Source: JBMYRH01 sp049602155
Lineage (GTDB): Bacteria > Myxococcota_A > UBA9042 > PHBI01 > JBMYRH01
Direction: 5' to 3'
DNA length: 53,580 bases
Assembly: GCA_049602155.1 (NCBI GenBank)
Contig: JBMYRH010000036.1
Span: 1-53,580 of the forward strand
Shown here: piece by piece, positions 22,087 to 29,846 of the stretch
How positions within the stretch are numbered: position 1 is the first letter of the stretch
Layout: each line of letters opens with the position of its first letter
Notes under the pieces: model-generated
Database searches by the model: none
What the model was told of the DNA's origin: nothing
What the model saw: the letters and a program-made list of their open reading frames with translations, nothing else
Made by a program: the position numbers and the translations under genes

Positions 22087-24420
22087 ATGATGACGCTTCA
22101 GGCCCTGCTCGGTGCGCTCCCCTCCGCAAGGCTCGCGGAGGCAGACCTCCCGCGCTTTTTAACTCAGGCTCTCGGTCGAATGACGGTGGAGCAACTCGCG
22201 GAGGCGAAGGCCCTCTTACAGGGCGAACAGTTGGTCGGTTACCCACGCACGCTCAGTATCGTGATGCGCCGGGTGATCGAGGTCCTCTCTGAAGAGTCGC
22301 TGGAGCCTCGAAACATCGAGCCTGCGCTATTTGAGCAAATCATCGCTGCGCCGGTCTTTTTGGCAGCCCTTGATGACGAAGTGGGCCTGGAGCATATCGT
22401 ACTGAGGCCGGGGGAGTTGGTCTCCTCTGAGATGCGTGAGCTCGTCGGGCGTCACCTGCGTGTCCTCCCCGGGATAGGCCCTCACCTGACGATGGTGGCA
22501 CCGACCGAGATCTCAAGCTTACCGGGGCTAGGTTACGCTGTGGTCCGTTCGGCGGTCTTGGCGCGCCCGATGAGTCATGAGGAAGCCGAGGCTGTCCAGG
22601 CTGCGTGGGCGTTGTTGGAGGAGGCCTCTGGCTGGCCCCATGGGCAGGGCCGTGAATGGGAGGCTCGCTTCGCGCGCATCGCGACGCGCCCGAACTGGCC
22701 GGCAGCGGCGTGTGTCGCTCAGCTCTCTGGGATGCAGCCGCCTCGGCGTCGCGCGCTCTGGTTGGCGTTAGTGGGGCACCAGCGGCTCCAGGAGTTGCCG
22801 GAGACGCATCGAGCTGGTGCTGCGTCGCTGGCCCGGCGCCTCGACCAATTGTCCCTCGAGCCTGGAGCCCGTGAGCATGTCCCTCAGCTGCTGCATATTG
22901 TGCGCGCGGCCTATCTGTCCTGTGGCCTCTATGGAGGCGTGGACTTGGGGGATTACCCGGTGACCCTCGACGACGTGGACGCTTACATCGAGTGGGTTGA
23001 GCACCCGGATGGCGCAAAGAGCGTCCTGGCGGCCCAGTCCGCAGAGCAGCTACAGAGGCTCTTGCGACGGATGACTGCGGTCGAGAACGGCACACTTCAA
23101 GTCGATATCGACCCCGACGAGACACGTATATTGAGGCTCTTTCGCGACCAATACCTCGCGGCTGTGTACCGTCGAGACACGTCAGCGTTGCTCGGCGTCG
23201 ACCCCCTCATCCTGGCGCAGTCTTATGTCGCCGAGGGGCATGATCATGGCGAAATTCTCTCGGCCTTAGGGCAGTTGGCTGATGACGCTCGTATGCAGCG
23301 TGAACTGGCGCTGGAAGCCGCTGAGGGCGCTCGTATTCAGGCGATCAAAGAGGTGGAGCCCGTCGCGAAGGAGCCGAGGCCGGAGCCCGAGGATAGCCCG
23401 TTTGCAGCGCTAGTACCTCGTATCCCGAACCGCCCCACGACCTCGCCCGGCGTGAATCCATTCGCGGCGTCCGAGGAGGTGGAAGTGCCGCATCGGATAC
23501 CGACGACGGCGCCGCCGATGAAGCTGCCGCCGTTACCTGAGGTGCCCCCTACGAGGCCACGGAGGCGGACGGCCTCGTCGATGTCCTTGCCACCGCTCCC
23601 GGACCGGCCGACGCGCCCGAGGTCGAGCAGGCCCCGGACGCGCCCCCGTACCCAGCCGTTCCCAGATCTCGATGCGATGCCGCTGCCCAAGCCAGTCAAA
23701 CCTGACCTTACCTCTCCTTCTTCGGGGACGCGCAGCTCTCGACCTGTACTGGAGCCACCGCCGCCTTTGCAGAGGGATGACGCTCCTGCAGAGGACGCTG
23801 TCGTCACCAAGTCCGTCGAAGCGGCCATGCCGACGCTGCAAAACGAGGTGCCCGAGCCAGCTGTCCATGAGGCAACTGCTGGCGCTGAAGCGGCGTCGGA
23901 GAGTGACGGCGTGTCCTTGATAGGTGCCAACGTCGAGCGAGAGTCGGCAGCGCAAGCCGAGCTGAACTTTGAGCGCACCAGCTCTGCAAATGAGGCGGAA
24001 ACCACGGAAGTGCTTCCCCCCGATCTCCCTCCGATGGAGAGCACTCCCCCGACCGCGAAGCGGCACACGGGCCGACTCGTGACTCCTGGACAGGCTGCGC
24101 GCTTTTACTCCGAAGCGTTTCGAGAACTGCAGGTGCTGGAGCGTGACCTCCTTGAGCGCGGCGCTTGGCCCCTCGCACGTCGACGGGTGCAGAGCTTGGG
24201 CGAAGAGGCCACAGAGCTCGCATTGTCGCTGGGCCCGCCAGCGCGGAGCGGAGACGTCGATTTCCAAACCGCCCTGAAGAAGGTGGAGCTCGTTCAGAGC
24301 TATCTCGACCGGATTGTGCCGCTGATGTCGGCGGCCCCTCCTCCGGTCATAGAGCCCGAGGCATCGGGCGTCTTGGACCGGCTTTCAGGGATGTTCAAGC
24401 GTGGGGATCAGGACAGCTGA
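22087..24420 (+). CDS. Large protein of unknown function with a Pro-rich linker
   Basis: 777 residues with no family I recognise. The first ~420 residues are helical (ALPSARLAEADLPRFLTQAL, LRRMTAVENGTLQ) and include a strand-rich stretch (about 105-150: HIVLRPGELVSSEMRELVGR, VLPGIGPHLTMV). Residues about 420-620 are low-complexity, Pro/Ser/Arg/Glu-rich (KLPPLPEVPPTRPRRR; SLPPLPDRPTRPRSSRPRTR), probably disordered, with a repeated LPPLP motif. The last ~100 residues form another helical domain (GQAARFYSEAFRELQVLERD) ending in a charged tail. There is no signal peptide or membrane helix. This layout suits a cytoplasmic scaffold (inference). No clear ribosome site precedes the paired ATGs at 22087/22090. 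It converges on the protease gene with a 16-nt gap. Confidence 0.75.
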   Translation: MMTLQALLGALPSARLAEADLPRFLTQALGRMTVEQLAEAKALLQGEQLVGYPRTLSIVMRRVIEVLSEESLEPRNIEPALFEQIIAAPVFLAALDDEVGLEHIVLRPGELVSSEMRELVGRHLRVLPGIGPHLTMVAPTEISSLPGLGYAVVRSAVLARPMSHEEAEAVQAAWALLEEASGWPHGQGREWEARFARIATRPNWPAAACVAQLSGMQPPRRRALWLALVGHQRLQELPETHRAGAASLARRLDQLSLEPGAREHVPQLLHIVRAAYLSCGLYGGVDLGDYPVTLDDVDAYIEWVEHPDGAKSVLAAQSAEQLQRLLRRMTAVENGTLQVDIDPDETRILRLFRDQYLAAVYRRDTSALLGVDPLILAQSYVAEGHDHGEILSALGQLADDARMQRELALEAAEGARIQAIKEVEPVAKEPRPEPEDSPFAALVPRIPNRPTTSPGVNPFAASEEVEVPHRIPTTAPPMKLPPLPEVPPTRPRRRTASSMSLPPLPDRPTRPRSSRPRTRPRTQPFPDLDAMPLPKPVKPDLTSPSSGTRSSRPVLEPPPPLQRDDAPAEDAVVTKSVEAAMPTLQNEVPEPAVHEATAGAEAASESDGVSLIGANVERESAAQAELNFERTSSANEAETTEVLPPDLPPMESTPPTAKRHTGRLVTPGQAARFYSEAFRELQVLERDLLERGAWPLARRRVQSLGEEATELALSLGPPARSGDVDFQTALKKVELVQSYLDRIVPLMSAAPPPVIEPEASGVLDRLSGMFKRGDQDS

Positions 24421-24436
24421 GGCCCTGCGCGGAGGT

Positions 24437-27283
24437 CTACTGCCGCATGAAGGGGAGTCGGTATGACACCGCTGGCCCTGAATGCAGCCGGTCCTCGAAG
24501 ACAAACTCCACCATCGCATCGAACCCATCCGGTCGCTCGGGGAGGGCCTTCGAGGTCGACGCATCGAGGGCGACGGTCACGCCGGGGTAGAGGGTCGGGT
24601 TGCCGCCATCGGGTCCGGTCACGGCGAGCGTGATCGGTCTGGCTAGGCGCTGTGTCTCTCGCAGTGTAATGCCCCAAGTAGGCTCGGTGTCCGGGACGGC
24701 CGTCGCGCCGAGGATCTCAATCGAGTATGTGCCCGGGCCGCCGCTAAAGTTCATGTCGAGCAGTCGAGCGCCGAAGCCAGACTGGGCGACGACGTTTCCT
24801 TTCGAGTCGACGATGTTGACGGCGATGTCCGTGAAGAGGTTGTAGTCGTCGGCGGTGAGTTCAAAGGCGAGGGTCGCGCCAGAGGCGCCCGCAGGGAGCA
24901 CCACGTCTGTGTCGTACTTGGGCCCTTCAACGTCATAGTGCTCTTCACGCGTCCAGCCCAACACGTGAGCGTCGATGTCCCCTTTGACGGGGCGCTCAAA
25001 GCGGTTCGTCACGGTGAGCGAGGCCTCAACGCCACCCCCATCGGGGACGAAGTAGTCGACGGCCTTCGGCAGGTCGATCCCTGCAAAGCGAGCTTGAAGC
25101 TTGAAGGATGAGGGCGTTTGGTTCCGGAAGGTCGCGTAGGGTGCGATCTCCCAGACACCGGGGGTCAACTCGTCCCCGGACACCACGGTGCGGGATTTGG
25201 CGCCGGTCTCTGAATTCGCGACGCGCATGGCGCTGTCGTGAGAGCGCCCCTCGGGGTCGTAGAGGTTCAAGTAGACACGGCCAAACTTACCCTCAGGGAC
25301 CTCCATATCGATCATCATCGCAGTCGCCCCCGGGGGGACCTCAATGAAGCGACGGGTGATCGCCCCAGGAGCAAGGCTACCCTTCCAGGATTGAGTGCGA
25401 TGCTTTGCATCGTCAAAACGGTGCGGGGTCACAATGACGACCGGGATGTCGAAGGCTGGCAACTTGGAGCCTCGCATCGTCGCAGTGATGAGTCCTTCAT
25501 GCAGGCCGGGGCGTTTGACGGCCTTGGCCTTGAGGCGTGCACTGAGGTGTGCGGAGCCTTCACCACGTACCCCGATCCGGCTCCGGTCGAGCTTTATCCA
25601 TGAGGTGTCTGTGTCCAACTCCAGATCACCAAAGAAGGCGTTCTTTTGGCTCTCTTTCACCGTCTCGAATAGGACTGGGTTGATGGTGAAGTGGATGGTG
25701 TCCGGGTCCTCAGGGACGTAATGGCCGGTGCGCCAGTAGCTAGCCGTCCCTGTAGAGCCAGGGCGGTGCGGTACCGGGGTAGAGATGCGCCAAGCTAAGA
25801 GGATGTCACTCTGCGCGCTCGCCGCATCTTTACGGAGGGCCTTAAAGGCGTCACCGACGTGGATAAGGCCCGCGCCTTGGTCGACACGGGCGTAGCCTTT
25901 AACCGGGCGTGCTGTCCCTCGGAGAGCTGCCTTGAGGAGCCCTGAGTTCCAGGGGGTCTTTGTCGCGACGGCCGCGGAGATCAGGAGAGCGTGGGCTCCA
26001 GAGGCCTGTGGTGCAGCCATCGAGGTGCCCGCCATGACGGCGCGACGGTGAAAGGGCGGGACACTTGCCCACGCGACGCCGGGAGAGAGGCCGTCGGGTT
26101 TGTCGAGCTCACCACCACGGCTTGAGAACCCGAAGATGCGCGCACCTTTCCCGCCGGCACCCCAGAGGGTTCGACCGTTTACGGGATCGAGATAGGCTCC
26201 TGCGGTCCAGGCCAACAGAGACGCACCGGGGGTCCCTACGGTCGATAAGCCGGGCCCTTCGTTACCAGCCGCCACGGATGCGACGAGCTGTGGGTTCTGG
26301 GCGAGGAGCTCGTCGAGCTCCCCATCTATCCCCGCGTATCCTTCGATCTCGGAGCCGATCCCGTAACTGACGTTCATCACGACGGGGACATTGTGTTCAC
26401 GTGACCACCGCGCGGCATAGTCCATGGCGCGCTTCATGCTTCCAGGGGTCGTCGCGCCGCCGGCGAGGGCGTTGTTCCCGATCTTAAGTGACATGACCCA
26501 GGCCCCGGGAGCGATCCCATCGAAGCCTGGCTTGCCTTGGATTTCATATCCAGCGGCGATCCCCGCGCAGTGGGTCCCGTGGCCCCCGTCATCAAAGTGG
26601 AGCTCTACCCGCCGGTCACTGTCCGGCATGATGGTGACGCTGAAGGCGATCGGTGTTTGATCTTTTCGAGGGTCCGGGTGGCTAAAGGAGAAGTGCTGGC
26701 GATCGACCTTGAAGTCAGGTCGCACCACCTCATCAGAGATCTCACCGTCGCCATCCAGATCGAGCGCAACCAATGGGGCCGCACCCGGGGTGGGGTAGAA
26801 GGCTACGACTGCGAAGGTGTCCGTGGCTTTGCCGTTCTGGTTGACGTCATTGACCGAGGAGCGCTCAAGGCTGCTCTCGTCGAAGAAGCCTACCCAGTAG
26901 ACGCCGTCCTTGGGCTTTTGAGCCAAGCCATCGACGCCCCGGACGACACCATCGTCACTCCTCAGTAGGCCGATGCCGTCTTCTACGGTGCGCTCAACTC
27001 GAGTCAGGCTGACGTCACCCTCACCACTGAAATCGCGCGCCTCGATGACCTTGATTTCACCGGTGGACGTTGTGCGCATGCCGGGCACACTTGGATCGAC
27101 CCCAGTGTCCAAGACTGCGATGACGACACCGCGGCCATCCCAGCTGGCATTCTTTGAGGTGAATTCACCCGCGCCGATCACATCACGACTCAGGTAGTCG
27201 TAATAGGGCCCCAGCTTCGGAGCAGCAGACGCGAATTGCGGTAGGGCGGCCAGAAGCGCCGCGAAGACGAAGAGTCGGGACAC
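24437..27283 (-). CDS. Secreted subtilisin-family (S8) protease, tripeptidyl-peptidase-II-like
   Basis: 948 residues from the GTG at 27283, which has GGAGG 4-5 nt upstream and starts a clean signal peptide (VSRLFVFAALLAALPQFASA). The longest frame begins at 27385 but adds a non-signal stretch. The catalytic triad is intact: Asp59 in VIAVLDTGVDPS, His235 in DDGGHGTHCAGIAAG and Ser421 in AGTSMAAPQASG, with oxyanion Asn341 in SVAAGNEGPG. The block VPGMRTTSTGEIKVIEARDF after the Asp resembles tripeptidyl peptidase II. Two Ca-loop-like motifs (DVNQNGKATD; DLDGDGEISDE) sit in the insertion between Asp and His. The C-terminal half (about 550-948) is beta-sandwich-rich. Expected to degrade proteins outside the cytoplasm. 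Confidence 0.93.
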   Translation of the reverse strand: MSRLFVFAALLAALPQFASAAPKLGPYYDYLSRDVIGAGEFTSKNASWDGRGVVIAVLDTGVDPSVPGMRTTSTGEIKVIEARDFSGEGDVSLTRVERTVEDGIGLLRSDDGVVRGVDGLAQKPKDGVYWVGFFDESSLERSSVNDVNQNGKATDTFAVVAFYPTPGAAPLVALDLDGDGEISDEVVRPDFKVDRQHFSFSHPDPRKDQTPIAFSVTIMPDSDRRVELHFDDGGHGTHCAGIAAGYEIQGKPGFDGIAPGAWVMSLKIGNNALAGGATTPGSMKRAMDYAARWSREHNVPVVMNVSYGIGSEIEGYAGIDGELDELLAQNPQLVASVAAGNEGPGLSTVGTPGASLLAWTAGAYLDPVNGRTLWGAGGKGARIFGFSSRGGELDKPDGLSPGVAWASVPPFHRRAVMAGTSMAAPQASGAHALLISAAVATKTPWNSGLLKAALRGTARPVKGYARVDQGAGLIHVGDAFKALRKDAASAQSDILLAWRISTPVPHRPGSTGTASYWRTGHYVPEDPDTIHFTINPVLFETVKESQKNAFFGDLELDTDTSWIKLDRSRIGVRGEGSAHLSARLKAKAVKRPGLHEGLITATMRGSKLPAFDIPVVIVTPHRFDDAKHRTQSWKGSLAPGAITRRFIEVPPGATAMMIDMEVPEGKFGRVYLNLYDPEGRSHDSAMRVANSETGAKSRTVVSGDELTPGVWEIAPYATFRNQTPSSFKLQARFAGIDLPKAVDYFVPDGGGVEASLTVTNRFERPVKGDIDAHVLGWTREEHYDVEGPKYDTDVVLPAGASGATLAFELTADDYNLFTDIAVNIVDSKGNVVAQSGFGARLLDMNFSGGPGTYSIEILGATAVPDTEPTWGITLRETQRLARPITLAVTGPDGGNPTLYPGVTVALDASTSKALPERPDGFDAMVEFVFEDRLHSGPAVSYRLPFMRQ

Positions 27284-27356
27284 GTGAGCCTCCATGGACC
27301 GGAGGCTCATAGCACTGGTGTACCCCTCAGTCCATCGAGGGGACGTGCAGCGCTCA

Positions 27357-27542
27357 CTACGCCTTGGCGTACTCGCGTCGCACATCTTCGCCCTGAGGGC
27401 ATGTGAAGCAGGGGTTGTCTTTCTGCTTCAGTGCGTTGGCATCGACGTAATCACTCATGCAGTTGAAGACCGAGATCCGACGCGCTTTGGCGCGGCAGCG
27501 GAAGGTGTCGGGCTCGCAGAAGCTCTTGGGTTGCAACAGCAT
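27357..27542 (-). CDS. Small cysteine-rich protein, possible metal binder
   Basis: 61 residues from the ATG at 27542 (GGAG about 10 nt upstream); the frame opens earlier at 27641, but those residues look non-coding. Five cysteines: Cys9, 16, 28, 45 and 48, in SFCEPDTFRCRAK, FNCMSDY and NPCFTCPQGE. The last pair is a CxxC. With no signal peptide, the cysteines could bind zinc or iron in the cytoplasm; this is inference. It lies 73 nt upstream of the protease on the same strand. Coding potential is supported by the cysteine pattern and the good fit between genes, but no homologue is recognised. Confidence 0.55.
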   Translation of the reverse strand: MLLQPKSFCEPDTFRCRAKARRISVFNCMSDYVDANALKQKDNPCFTCPQGEDVRREYAKA

Positions 27543-27746
27543 CTTGTGTGTTCTCCATGAGTGGTTGTTCGGAGGGCGGGCTTCGTCGGCTCCGCGGTCG
27601 AGGTCGCCCAAGTCCGCGATTCCCTTGAAGGGGGGCGGCACTTATCTCGATAGGCCTCATGGGTTCAAGTTCAAGGGCGCATTTTTTTTTGTAGGCGCAA
27701 CTTATAGGCGCCTTGGGTGAGCTTTTTCGTTATTGAAATCAGACCC

Positions 27747-27774
27747 TTGGGTTGTTTTTGGGTTTCTTTGGGTT
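27747..27774. repeat. Three phased TTGGGTT direct repeats
   Basis: TTGGGTT occurs at 27747-27753, 27758-27764 and 27768-27774, with start-to-start spacing of 11 and 10 nt, close to one helical turn, so all copies face the same side of the DNA. Such phasing is typical of sites for a regulator that binds several tandem half-sites. They end 1 nt before the palindrome at 27776 and 95 nt before the ABC-F start codon. Confidence 0.5.
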
Positions 27775-27775
27775 G

Positions 27776-27790
27776 GAATGAATATCATTC
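27776..27790. promoter_or_regulatory. Fur-box-like palindrome upstream of the ABC-F/hemL operon
   Basis: GAATGA-ATA-TCATTC is a perfect 6-bp inverted repeat with a 3-nt centre. Its core AATGA-N3-TCATT matches the core of the classical Fur box (AATGATAATCATT) except at the centre. It overlaps the best -10 candidate (TATCAT) and lies about 80 nt before the ABC-F start. Binding of an iron-responsive repressor would make sense for hemL, but this is inference from a short site. Confidence 0.4.
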
Positions 27791-27869
27791 AGTGGGCGGG
27801 GCCTGCCGTGAGATCGCGGAGAACGGATTCAGGTTGCAGTGCAGCCGTCCAGAGATCTAAAGGTCCCCT

Positions 27870-29846
27870 ATGCTGCACTTGCTCGATCTCACCAAGTCGT
27901 TTGGCTCCCGTCGCCTCTTCAGCGAATTGAAGTGGCATGTCGCTCCCGGCGAGCGTATCGGGCTTGTGGGGCGGAACGGCTCGGGCAAGACGACGCTCTT
28001 CAAGATCATGGCCGATGAAATGTCGCCAGATTCCGGAGAAGTGGTGCGAAGCGCACGCGTCCGGGTAGGCTACTTGGCGCAGGAGTCTGGTGGGTTTGCT
28101 GGACAACGTGTGATCGATGCGGTGCTCGCAGCCGCGCCCGAGACACCCGCGCTAGAGCGAGAGATTGGGCAGCTGCAGGATGAGCTCGCATCACCTGGTC
28201 TGACCACTGAGCGCCTGGCGCAGCTGACGGCCCGGCTGGAGGTCGCTCAGGCACGGTTTGAGACGCTAGGTGGCTACGGGCAAGAGTCGGAAGCGCGTCG
28301 CATCTTAGCCGGCCTTGGCTTCACCAATGACGCATCGGATGGGGCGTGTGATGTGCTCTCGGGTGGCTGGGTCATGAGGGTGGCGCTCGCACGGCTGCTC
28401 TTTGCACGCCCTGACCTGTTGCTGCTCGATGAGCCGACGAATCACCTGGATCTTGAGGCGCTCGAGTGGTTCGAGAGCTTCTTGCTTGGGTACCCCGGGA
28501 CCGTGATCGTGATCAGCCATGACCGGGCGCTATTGAATCGATTCGCGAACCGCATTGCAGAGCTTACCCCTCGAGGTATCGACGTTTATGAAGGGGGATG
28601 GGATCGCTTCATCTCAGCCCGAGCTGAGCGCCGTGCTGCACAAGATGCGGCGGCTTCTCAGCAAGAGCGTGAGATCGCCAAGACCGAGCGCTTCATCGAG
28701 CGCTTTCGCGCGAAGAACACCAAGGCGAAGGCTGTCCAATCCCGGATCAAGCAGCTCTCGAAAGTCGATCGCCTTGAGCGCTCTGACGCGGACGCAGACA
28801 GCATGGCGTTGCGCTTCCCGCCAGCCGAGCGGAGCGGTAAGGACGTGATCGCTTGCGATGGGCTTCGCAAACAGTACGGCGACCATGTTGTATACGACGG
28901 TCTAGATCTCCTTCTGCAGCGCGGCGAGCGTGTGGCGCTGGTGGGACCGAACGGCGCGGGGAAGACGACGCTGTTGCGGATCTTGGCTGGAGCGTTGCCT
29001 TACGAGGGAGGAGAGGTACGCCTCGGGCACAAGGTGACCCGCGCGTACTTTGCACAGCACCAAGTGAAGGCGTTGGTTCAAGAGCGGACTGTGCTTGAAG
29101 AGATGGAGTCCGCCGCCAAGCCCGATGACGTGGGCCTGTGCCGGAACATCTTGGGTGCGTTTCGGTTCTCGGGTGATGATGTCTCGAAGAAGGTCATGGT
29201 GCTCTCCGGTGGCGAGAAGGCCCGCCTCGCCCTCGCTAAGATGACGTTACTTCGAGCGAACCTCTTGCTCCTCGACGAGCCGACCAATCACCTCGACGTG
29301 GAGAGCCGTGATGTCCTTGAGGCAGCGCTCTGCGACTTTGAGGGGACACTGGTCGTGATCAGTCATGACCGCCACTTCATCAACCGAGTCGCGAACACGG
29401 TGGTGGAGGTCCGCGGGGGAGGGCTAGAGCGGTTCCCGGGGGACTACGATTATTATGTCTCCAAGCGGGTTCAGGCCCCGGATGAGGCCTCCAGTGAGCA
29501 AGCGGAGGGGGGCCCAAGTGGCGGCCTACGCCGGGACTCAAAGGCGCGAAAGCGCTTCGAGGCAGAAGCCCGAAATGCCCATCACCGCGAGACAGCGGGG
29601 TTGCGCAAAGACCTCGGTAAGGTCGAGACCCGCGTCGAAGAGGTCGAGGCGGAACTCGCGGAGTTGGCCGCTCGCATGGTAGAGCCCAGCTTCTTCGAGC
29701 AGCCAGACCAGATGCGCGAAGCCTATACGAGCCAATCGGCCCTCGAAGCTGAGCAAGCAGAGCTGATGAACCGCTGGGAGTCACTCGGGACAGCCTTGGA
29801 GGCTGCGGACGAGAAGCTCGCCACCGAACTGGAGATTGGACGATGA
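27870..29846 (+). CDS. ABC-F family ATPase (Uup/EttA-like)
   Basis: 658 residues with two ABC ATPase domains and no membrane segments. Domain 1 has Walker A GRNGSGKT (34-41), signature LSGGW and Walker B LLLLDEPTNHLD; domain 2 has GPNGAGKTT, LSGGEKAR and a second LLLLDEPTNHLD. Between them is the linker with basic/acidic helices (ERFIERFRAKNTKAKAVQSR), and at the end a coiled coil (about 560-658; AEARNAHHRETAGLRKDLGK). ABC-F proteins act on the ribosome (translation factor or antibiotic protection) or in DNA maintenance (Uup); the C-terminal coiled coil fits Uup best. AAGG precedes the ATG by 6-7 nt. The stop overlaps the hemL start by 4 nt (ATGA). Confidence 0.93.
   Translation: MLHLLDLTKSFGSRRLFSELKWHVAPGERIGLVGRNGSGKTTLFKIMADEMSPDSGEVVRSARVRVGYLAQESGGFAGQRVIDAVLAAAPETPALEREIGQLQDELASPGLTTERLAQLTARLEVAQARFETLGGYGQESEARRILAGLGFTNDASDGACDVLSGGWVMRVALARLLFARPDLLLLDEPTNHLDLEALEWFESFLLGYPGTVIVISHDRALLNRFANRIAELTPRGIDVYEGGWDRFISARAERRAAQDAAASQQEREIAKTERFIERFRAKNTKAKAVQSRIKQLSKVDRLERSDADADSMALRFPPAERSGKDVIACDGLRKQYGDHVVYDGLDLLLQRGERVALVGPNGAGKTTLLRILAGALPYEGGEVRLGHKVTRAYFAQHQVKALVQERTVLEEMESAAKPDDVGLCRNILGAFRFSGDDVSKKVMVLSGGEKARLALAKMTLLRANLLLLDEPTNHLDVESRDVLEAALCDFEGTLVVISHDRHFINRVANTVVEVRGGGLERFPGDYDYYVSKRVQAPDEASSEQAEGGPSGGLRRDSKARKRFEAEARNAHHRETAGLRKDLGKVETRVEEVEAELAELAARMVEPSFFEQPDQMREAYTSQSALEAEQAELMNRWESLGTALEAADEKLATELEIGR

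Larger units (their letters stand above)
27543..27869. other. Intergenic region upstream of the ABC-F/hemL operon, AT-rich patch
   Basis: 327 nt without a convincing gene. It holds a run of nine T at 27682-27690 with no clear hairpin before it, two TAGGCGC direct repeats (27692-27698 and 27705-27711), three phased TTGGGTT repeats and a 15-bp palindrome listed separately. The stretch 27680-27790 is far more AT-rich than its surroundings, as expected of a promoter or operator region. A TATCAT hexamer (27783-27788) is a good -10 candidate that overlaps the palindrome, but no good -35 lies at 17 nt. Confidence 0.6.

Noticed and set aside
23337..24068. Minus-strand frame of 243 codons, Gly/Ser-rich
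   Set aside because: It mirrors the Pro/Ser-rich linker of the plus-strand 777-residue protein; the repeats are antisense products of biased composition.
27682..27690. Run of nine T as an intrinsic terminator
   Set aside because: No stable hairpin directly precedes it; more likely part of an AT-rich promoter region.
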